12,192 nt of DNA from Flavobacterium psychrophilum (lineage in GTDB: Bacteria > Bacteroidota > Bacteroidia > Flavobacteriales > Flavobacteriaceae), in the NCBI GenBank assembly GCA_945905915.1, contig CAMDQL010000051.1, positions 1 to 12,192 on the forward strand. The letters run 5' to 3'. Positions 7,959 to 12,192 of this stretch are shown here, piece by piece. The notes beneath the pieces are model-generated. The model saw only the letters and a program-made list of their open reading frames with translations, made no database searches and was not told where the DNA came from. The first letter of the stretch is position 1. Each line of letters starts with the position of its first letter. A program made the position numbers and the translations under genes.

Positions 7959-10361
7959 ATGGAAAAAGCAATTACATCTGAAGTAGTCTCGTTTGAAGAT
8001 TTTAAAAATGAAGTCCTCAATGATTATAAAATTGGACGTATCAGTAGAGAATGTAGCTTATTAGGTCGAAAAGAAGTCTTAACTGGAAAAGCCAAATTTG
8101 GTATTTTTGGCGATGGAAAAGAAGTACCTCAATTAGCAATGGCAAAATCATTTTTAAATGGTGATTTTCGTTCAGGCTATTATAGAGACCAAACGTTTAT
8201 GATGGCAATTGGTCAGTTAACAATTGAACAGTTTTTTGCTGGTTTATATGGTCATACCGATATTAATTTTGATCCAATGAGCGCCGGACGTCAAATGGGC
8301 GGTCACTTTGCTACCCATTCATTAGACGAAAACGGAAATTGGAATAACTTAACTGAACAAAAAAATTCAAGTTCAGACATCTCTCCTACTGCTGGGCAAA
8401 TGCCTCGTCTATTAGGATTAGCACAAGCTTCAAAAATTTATAGAAATGTTTCTGGATTTAATCAAACCAACTTTTCAAAAAATGGAAATGAAGTAGCGTG
8501 GGGAACCATTGGAAATGCTTCTACTTCTGAAGGATTATTCTTTGAAACCATCAATGCGGCTGGTGTATTACAAGTACCTATGGTCATGAGTGTTTGGGAT
8601 GACGAATATGGAATTTCGGTTCACGCACGTTATCAAACCACTAAAGAAAATATCTCCGAAATTTTAAAAGGATTTCAAAGAGATGCAGATAATAAAGGGT
8701 ACGAAATTTTAAGAGTAAAAGGTTGGGATTATGCATCCTTAGTAGAAACCTATCAAAAAGCAGCAGAAATTGCTCGTGAAGAACACGTTCCAGTTCTTGT
8801 TCATGTTCAAGAATTAACGCAACCTCAAGGACATTCAACTTCAGGAAGTCACGAACGTTATAAAAATGAAGCGCGATTAGCATGGGAAGTAGAATTTGAT
8901 TGTTTAGCTAAAATGAAAACGTGGTTAATTGACAATAATTTAGCAACACTTGAAGAATTAGATGAAATAGATAATAAAGCCAAAAAAGACGTTTTAGAAG
9001 GAAAGAAAACCGCTTGGTCTAACTTTATAACTCCTATAAAAACGGAACAACAAGAATTAGTCAGTTTATTAAACTCAATTGCTTCTGAAAGTGCAAATAA
9101 AGTTTTTATAGAGAAAATTGCAAATGATATTGCTTCAATAAAAGAGCCTATTCGTAAGGATATTCTAAGTGGTGCTAGAAAAGCACTTCGTTTGATTATT
9201 AGTGAAAATTCTCGTGCCTCTTTAGCAACTTGGATCGAAAATTACACGGAAAAAATTCAACCAAAATTCAGTTCGCACTTATTTTCACATTCAGAAAAAT
9301 CAGTAACTAACATAAAAGAAACCGCAGCCACTTATGATGAAACTGCAGAAGAGGTCGATGCTCGTTTGGTATTAAGAGATAATTTTGATGCCATTTTTTC
9401 AAAATATCCTGAAACACTTATTTTTGGTGAAGATTCAGGTAATATTGGTGATGTAAACCAAGGTTTAGAAGGAATGCAAGAAAAATATGGTGAATTGCGT
9501 GTTGCCGATGTAGGAATTCGTGAAGCTACAATTTTAGGACAAGGAATTGGTATGGCTATGCGAGGATTACGTCCAATTGCTGAAATTCAATATTTAGATT
9601 ATTTGTTATATGCTATTCAAATCATGAGTGATGACTTAGCAACCTTACAATATAGAACAGCTGGACGTCAAAAAGCGCCTTTAATTATAAGAACTCGTGG
9701 TCACCGCTTAGAAGGTGTTTGGCATTCGGGTTCGCCAATGGGTATGATTATTAATGCACTAAGAGGGATCCATGTTTTAGTTCCAAGAAATATGACAAAA
9801 GCGGCCGGTTTCTATAATACTCTTTTAGAATCTGACGAACCTGCTTTGGTTATCGAGTGTTTAAATGGTTACCGATTAAAAGAAAAAATGCCAACTAACC
9901 TAGGCGATTTTAAAACTTCAATTGGTGTGGTTGAAACAATCAAAACAGGAACTGACATAACTTTAGTGGCTTATGGTTCAACTTTGCGTTTGGTAGAACA
10001 AGCTGCTAACGAATTAGAATCGGTTGGAATTAGTGCCGAAATTATTGATATTCAATCCCTTTTACCATTTGATATCAAACATGATATTGTGAAATCTATC
10101 GAAAAAACAAACCGCCTTTTAGTTATTGATGAAGACGTTCCGGGTGGAGCTAGTGCTTATATTTTACAAGAGATTATTGAAAATCAAAAGGCCTACCAAT
10201 ATTTAGATAGTGCACCACAAACATTAACTGCAAAACCACACAGACCAGCTTATGGAACGGATGGCGATTATTTTTCTAAACCATCTGCCGAAGATATTTT
10301 TGAGAAAGTATATGCAATTATGAATGAAGCTAATCCGTCTAAATATCCTAATTTATATTAA
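7959..10361 (+). CDS. Fused thiamine-diphosphate 2-oxoacid dehydrogenase E1 component, alpha and beta subunits in one chain
   Basis: The 800-residue cytosolic protein is the E1 decarboxylase of a 2-oxoacid dehydrogenase complex, most like the branched-chain (BCKDH) or acetoin/pyruvate alpha2beta2 type. It would decarboxylate a 2-oxoacid on thiamine diphosphate and acylate the lipoyl group of an E2, which is not encoded here. Residues about 1-315 are E1-alpha: the cofactor motif reads GNASTSEG (185-192) and VWDDEYGIS (212-220), and the His loop GHSTSGSHERY begins at 291. A mostly helical linker spans about 315-460. E1-beta follows: FGEDSG with catalytic-type Glu491, DVGIREATILGQGIGMA, VWHSGSP, and IDEDVPGGAS in the transketolase C-terminal domain. 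Separate subunits elsewhere are about 330-410 and 325-340 residues. The ATG is fixed by an in-frame TAA at 7932-7934. The metal-ligand positions differ from the usual GDG/NN. The exact 2-oxoacid is unknown; its stop overlaps the next start (TAATG). Confidence 0.9.
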   Translation: MEKAITSEVVSFEDFKNEVLNDYKIGRISRECSLLGRKEVLTGKAKFGIFGDGKEVPQLAMAKSFLNGDFRSGYYRDQTFMMAIGQLTIEQFFAGLYGHTDINFDPMSAGRQMGGHFATHSLDENGNWNNLTEQKNSSSDISPTAGQMPRLLGLAQASKIYRNVSGFNQTNFSKNGNEVAWGTIGNASTSEGLFFETINAAGVLQVPMVMSVWDDEYGISVHARYQTTKENISEILKGFQRDADNKGYEILRVKGWDYASLVETYQKAAEIAREEHVPVLVHVQELTQPQGHSTSGSHERYKNEARLAWEVEFDCLAKMKTWLIDNNLATLEELDEIDNKAKKDVLEGKKTAWSNFITPIKTEQQELVSLLNSIASESANKVFIEKIANDIASIKEPIRKDILSGARKALRLIISENSRASLATWIENYTEKIQPKFSSHLFSHSEKSVTNIKETAATYDETAEEVDARLVLRDNFDAIFSKYPETLIFGEDSGNIGDVNQGLEGMQEKYGELRVADVGIREATILGQGIGMAMRGLRPIAEIQYLDYLLYAIQIMSDDLATLQYRTAGRQKAPLIIRTRGHRLEGVWHSGSPMGMIINALRGIHVLVPRNMTKAAGFYNTLLESDEPALVIECLNGYRLKEKMPTNLGDFKTSIGVVETIKTGTDITLVAYGSTLRLVEQAANELESVGISAEIIDIQSLLPFDIKHDIVKSIEKTNRLLVIDEDVPGGASAYILQEIIENQKAYQYLDSAPQTLTAKPHRPAYGTDGDYFSKPSAEDIFEKVYAIMNEANPSKYPNLY

Positions 10362-10924
10362 TGAAAATTGCTGTTATTGATAATTACGATAGTTTTACCT
10401 ATAATTTAGTCCACTACTTAGAAGATTTAGGTGCTAAGGTTACTGTTTTTAGAAATGACGAATTTGAATTAAAAGAATTAGACGCTTTTGATAAAATAGT
10501 TTTATCACCAGGTCCAGGAATTCCAAGTGAGGCAGGTTTGTTAAAAGAAGTCATACAAACTTATGCTAAAACCAAAAGTATTTTAGGCATTTGTTTGGGA
10601 TTACAAGCTATAGGTGAAGTTTTTGGTGGTACGTTAATTAATTTAGAAAAGGTGTATCATGGCGTATCTTCAAAAATAAGCATTATTGAAAACGATAATA
10701 TTTTCAACGATTTGCCAAACCAAATTGAAGTAGGACGTTATCATTCTTGGGTAATTTCACATGACAATTTTCCACAAAATTTGATTATTACTTCTATTGA
10801 CGAAAACAAGCAAATTATGTCGGTTAAACATAGTGTTTACGATGTTCGAGGTGTTCAATTTCATCCGGAAAGCATTTTAACTGCCGATGGAAAACAGATT
10901 TTAGAGAACTGGCTTTCTAACTAA
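10361..10924 (+). CDS. pabA/trpG: Class I glutamine amidotransferase: anthranilate / aminodeoxychorismate synthase component II
   Basis: This 187-residue enzyme hydrolyses glutamine and passes ammonia to a chorismate-using partner: TrpE (anthranilate, tryptophan) or PabB (4-amino-4-deoxychorismate, folate). The family hallmarks are complete: IDNYDSFTYNLVHYL (residues 6-20), oxyanion-region SPGPGIP (49-55), nucleophile Cys78 in GICLGLQAIGE, YHSW (127-130), and His168/Glu170 in GVQFHPE. Length matches the usual 185-200. Neither trpE/trpD nor pabB is nearby, so sequence alone cannot decide between the two names; isolation from trp genes tilts towards PabA or a shared amphibolic subunit. Its ATG overlaps the E1 stop by one base (TAATG), which indicates co-transcription and translational coupling. 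An AT-rich 209-bp spacer follows with no convincing terminator. Confidence 0.92.
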   Translation: MKIAVIDNYDSFTYNLVHYLEDLGAKVTVFRNDEFELKELDAFDKIVLSPGPGIPSEAGLLKEVIQTYAKTKSILGICLGLQAIGEVFGGTLINLEKVYHGVSSKISIIENDNIFNDLPNQIEVGRYHSWVISHDNFPQNLIITSIDENKQIMSVKHSVYDVRGVQFHPESILTADGKQILENWLSN

Positions 10925-11133
10925 AACTTTTAAAATTTGCATTAATTATAGATTTTGAGAATTTTTAATTTTAAGTTAAGTTAATAATGTGGTAAAAAAA
11001 ATACTAAAAAAGTAGTGATAATTTGACAATTTGTAAAGATTCAAACAAACTTCTTTACTGTTTCTTATTTTTTGAATAATGATATTTTAATCTTGTCAAT
11101 TGATATTTGTAGCTATCTAAAACTATAAAAATC
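10925..11133. other. AT-rich intergenic region without a recognisable gene
   Basis: This 209-bp spacer separates the amidotransferase gene from the secreted-protein gene. It holds a short tandem TAAGT TAAGT TAA run (10972-10984), a TCAATTGA palindrome (11096-11103) and GATATTTG (11102-11109), which is one base off the TAnnTTTG box but has no TTG at the right distance. A weak AT-only inverted repeat (AACTT-TT-AAAATT / AATTTTAAGTT, 10925-10977) is too AT-rich to call a terminator. A promoter for the next gene must lie here, but I cannot place it with confidence. Confidence 0.5.
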
Positions 11134-12192
11134 ATGACAAAAAATTACTTTAAAAAAGAAACCTTACTATTTAGTTTATTATTCATTTCTTCTTTTACTT
11201 GGGGACAAAATTTAGTTCATTATTGGAACTTTAATGACAATGCTTCAATAGCAGCAATAACAACTCCATCTCAAACAGCAGGAGGGGCATCTCTAGTAGC
11301 TGTGAATGCAGGTACTAGTGTAATTAATTTAAGTGGTACTGCACAAAACTTCGATGTTCAAAATTTAAATGCTAGAAATAGTGATGTCTCTGGTACTCAT
11401 TTACGTTATGATAATCCTATTGGTGGCGCTTTGATTTTTACGTTGCCAACTTCTGGATATGAGAACATTATTGTGAAATTTGCAACCAGAAGATCGGGTT
11501 CTGGTGCGGGAACTCAAACTTGGTACTATACTTTGGATGGTTCAAGCTATGTTGTTTTTACATCTGTTACAATTAATGATGCTAATCCAGCATTGACCAC
11601 TTTAGATTTATCTTCAATAACAGGAGCAAATAATAATGCAAATTTTAAATTAAAAGTTGAATTTGCACAAGGAGCTGGTGGAACGGTTGGAAATAATCGT
11701 TTTGATAATTTTACTTTAGAAGGAACAACCGTAGGAGGTGGAGATACATCTCCTCCAACAGCCACAATAGTTCCAGCTAACGCTGCTGTGAATATTGCTA
11801 CAACTACTAATCCAACAATTAGCTTTAATGAAGCTGTTCGATTAATAGATAATAGTGCGATAACAAACACAAATGTGGATGCTTTAATTGAATTCCGATT
11901 GAGCAATGCATCCGGAACTAGTGTTCCATTTGATGCCACAATTACTGGCAACGTAATTACAATTATACCCACAACAATTTTAAGTACTAGTCAATTATAT
12001 TATGTAGCTTTATTACCAAATTCAGTTGAAGATTTAAGTAATAATGCTTTAACTACTATTCAAACTTCAACTTTTACAACAGGAGTACCAAGTGTTGCTT
12101 TTGCGTCAAATTTTGTTACAGTTAATGAAACGGCAGGTTCACTTAATTTTACTATTAATTTAGTAAGTCCTACAACTTCATCTGTAGATTTA
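11134..12192 (+). CDS. Large secreted multidomain protein (Ig-like SbsA-type and Calx-beta domains), 3'-truncated by the window edge
   Basis: The frame is open from ATG 11134 through base 12192: 353 codons with no stop, so the C-terminus is outside. Residues 1-24 form a signal peptide (basic start, hydrophobic LLFSLLFISSF, cleavage likely after TWG before Gln25). Residues about 28-196 are a beta-sandwich-like module opening LVHYWNFND and closing RFDNFTLEG, a pattern I associate with secreted Bacteroidota proteins. A Gly-rich linker (201-203) leads into an SbsA-type Ig-like domain (about 204-316) with the typical D-x-x-PPTATIVPANAAVNI opening, the ISFNEAV strand and VEDLSNNAL. A Calx-beta-like repeat begins near 318 (FVTVNETAGSLNFTINL). 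By analogy with such architectures, a T9SS tail and perhaps a catalytic domain could follow downstream, but none is visible, so no enzyme function is assigned. The 141-codon reading frame antisense to it (11547-11972) is a shadow. Confidence 0.85.
   Translation, partial: MTKNYFKKETLLFSLLFISSFTWGQNLVHYWNFNDNASIAAITTPSQTAGGASLVAVNAGTSVINLSGTAQNFDVQNLNARNSDVSGTHLRYDNPIGGALIFTLPTSGYENIIVKFATRRSGSGAGTQTWYYTLDGSSYVVFTSVTINDANPALTTLDLSSITGANNNANFKLKVEFAQGAGGTVGNNRFDNFTLEGTTVGGGDTSPPTATIVPANAAVNIATTTNPTISFNEAVRLIDNSAITNTNVDALIEFRLSNASGTSVPFDATITGNVITIIPTTILSTSQLYYVALLPNSVEDLSNNALTTIQTSTFTTGVPSVAFASNFVTVNETAGSLNFTINLVSPTTSSVDL

Noticed and set aside
8641..8883. 80-codon minus-strand ORF
   Set aside because: Antisense to the conserved E1-alpha region; no independent evidence.
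10925..10977. Imperfect inverted repeat after the amidotransferase gene
   Set aside because: Nearly all A/T, with a 2-nt bulge and a 29-nt loop; expected by chance in such AT-rich DNA.
11102..11109. GATATTTG as the -7 box of the last gene
   Set aside because: First base differs from TAnnTTTG and no TTG sits about 19-21 nt upstream.
11547..11972. 141-codon minus-strand ORF
   Set aside because: It lies antisense inside the secreted-protein gene, whose plus-strand frame has a signal peptide and recognisable domains; its composition is that of a shadow frame.

Overview
The window looks like chromosomal DNA of a flavobacterium (phylum Bacteroidota). It is AT-rich. The secreted proteins carry signal peptides ending just before Gln, and one has a type IX secretion (T9SS) C-terminal sorting domain. 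Promoters resemble the Bacteroidota TTG / TAnnTTTG type, Shine-Dalgarno sequences are absent, and the E1 alpha/beta fusion has a flavobacterial look. I see no mobile element, CRISPR array, tRNA or rRNA.

Layout. Positions 1-2744 (+): the 3' part of uvrA (nucleotide excision repair; its start lies before the window), then after a 32-bp gap a LOG-family nucleotide phosphoribohydrolase. A perfect 13-bp hairpin flanked by A and T runs (2745-2778) separates this pair from a convergent gene and should terminate both strands. Positions 2780-4801 (-): a secreted multidomain nuclease (signal peptide, lamin-tail-like domain, Calx-beta-like domain, endonuclease I domain, T9SS tail). A 152-bp divergent intergenic region follows. 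Positions 4954-7776 (+): a 940-residue exported protein with a TTG start, an M1-aminopeptidase-like middle whose zinc motif is lost, and a probable C-terminal beta-barrel. Positions 7959-10924 (+): a good promoter, a fused thiamine-diphosphate 2-oxoacid dehydrogenase E1 (alpha+beta), and a glutamine amidotransferase of the TrpG/PabA type joined by a one-base TAATG overlap. From 11134 to the right edge (+): the first 353 codons of a large secreted protein (signal peptide, beta-sandwich, SbsA-type Ig-like domain, start of a Calx-beta domain) that runs off the window.

The region is a patchwork of housekeeping genes (repair, 2-oxoacid oxidation, chorismate use) and cell-surface or secreted proteins, not one pathway. 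The uvrA-LOG pair and the E1-amidotransferase pair are the only clear co-transcribed units. No convincing novel system stands out. The best second-look items are the E1 enzyme with an apparent Asp/Asn exchange at its two metal-ligand positions, the apparently dead peptidase-barrel protein, and the nuclease whose only two mature cysteines replace usually conserved active-site-region residues.
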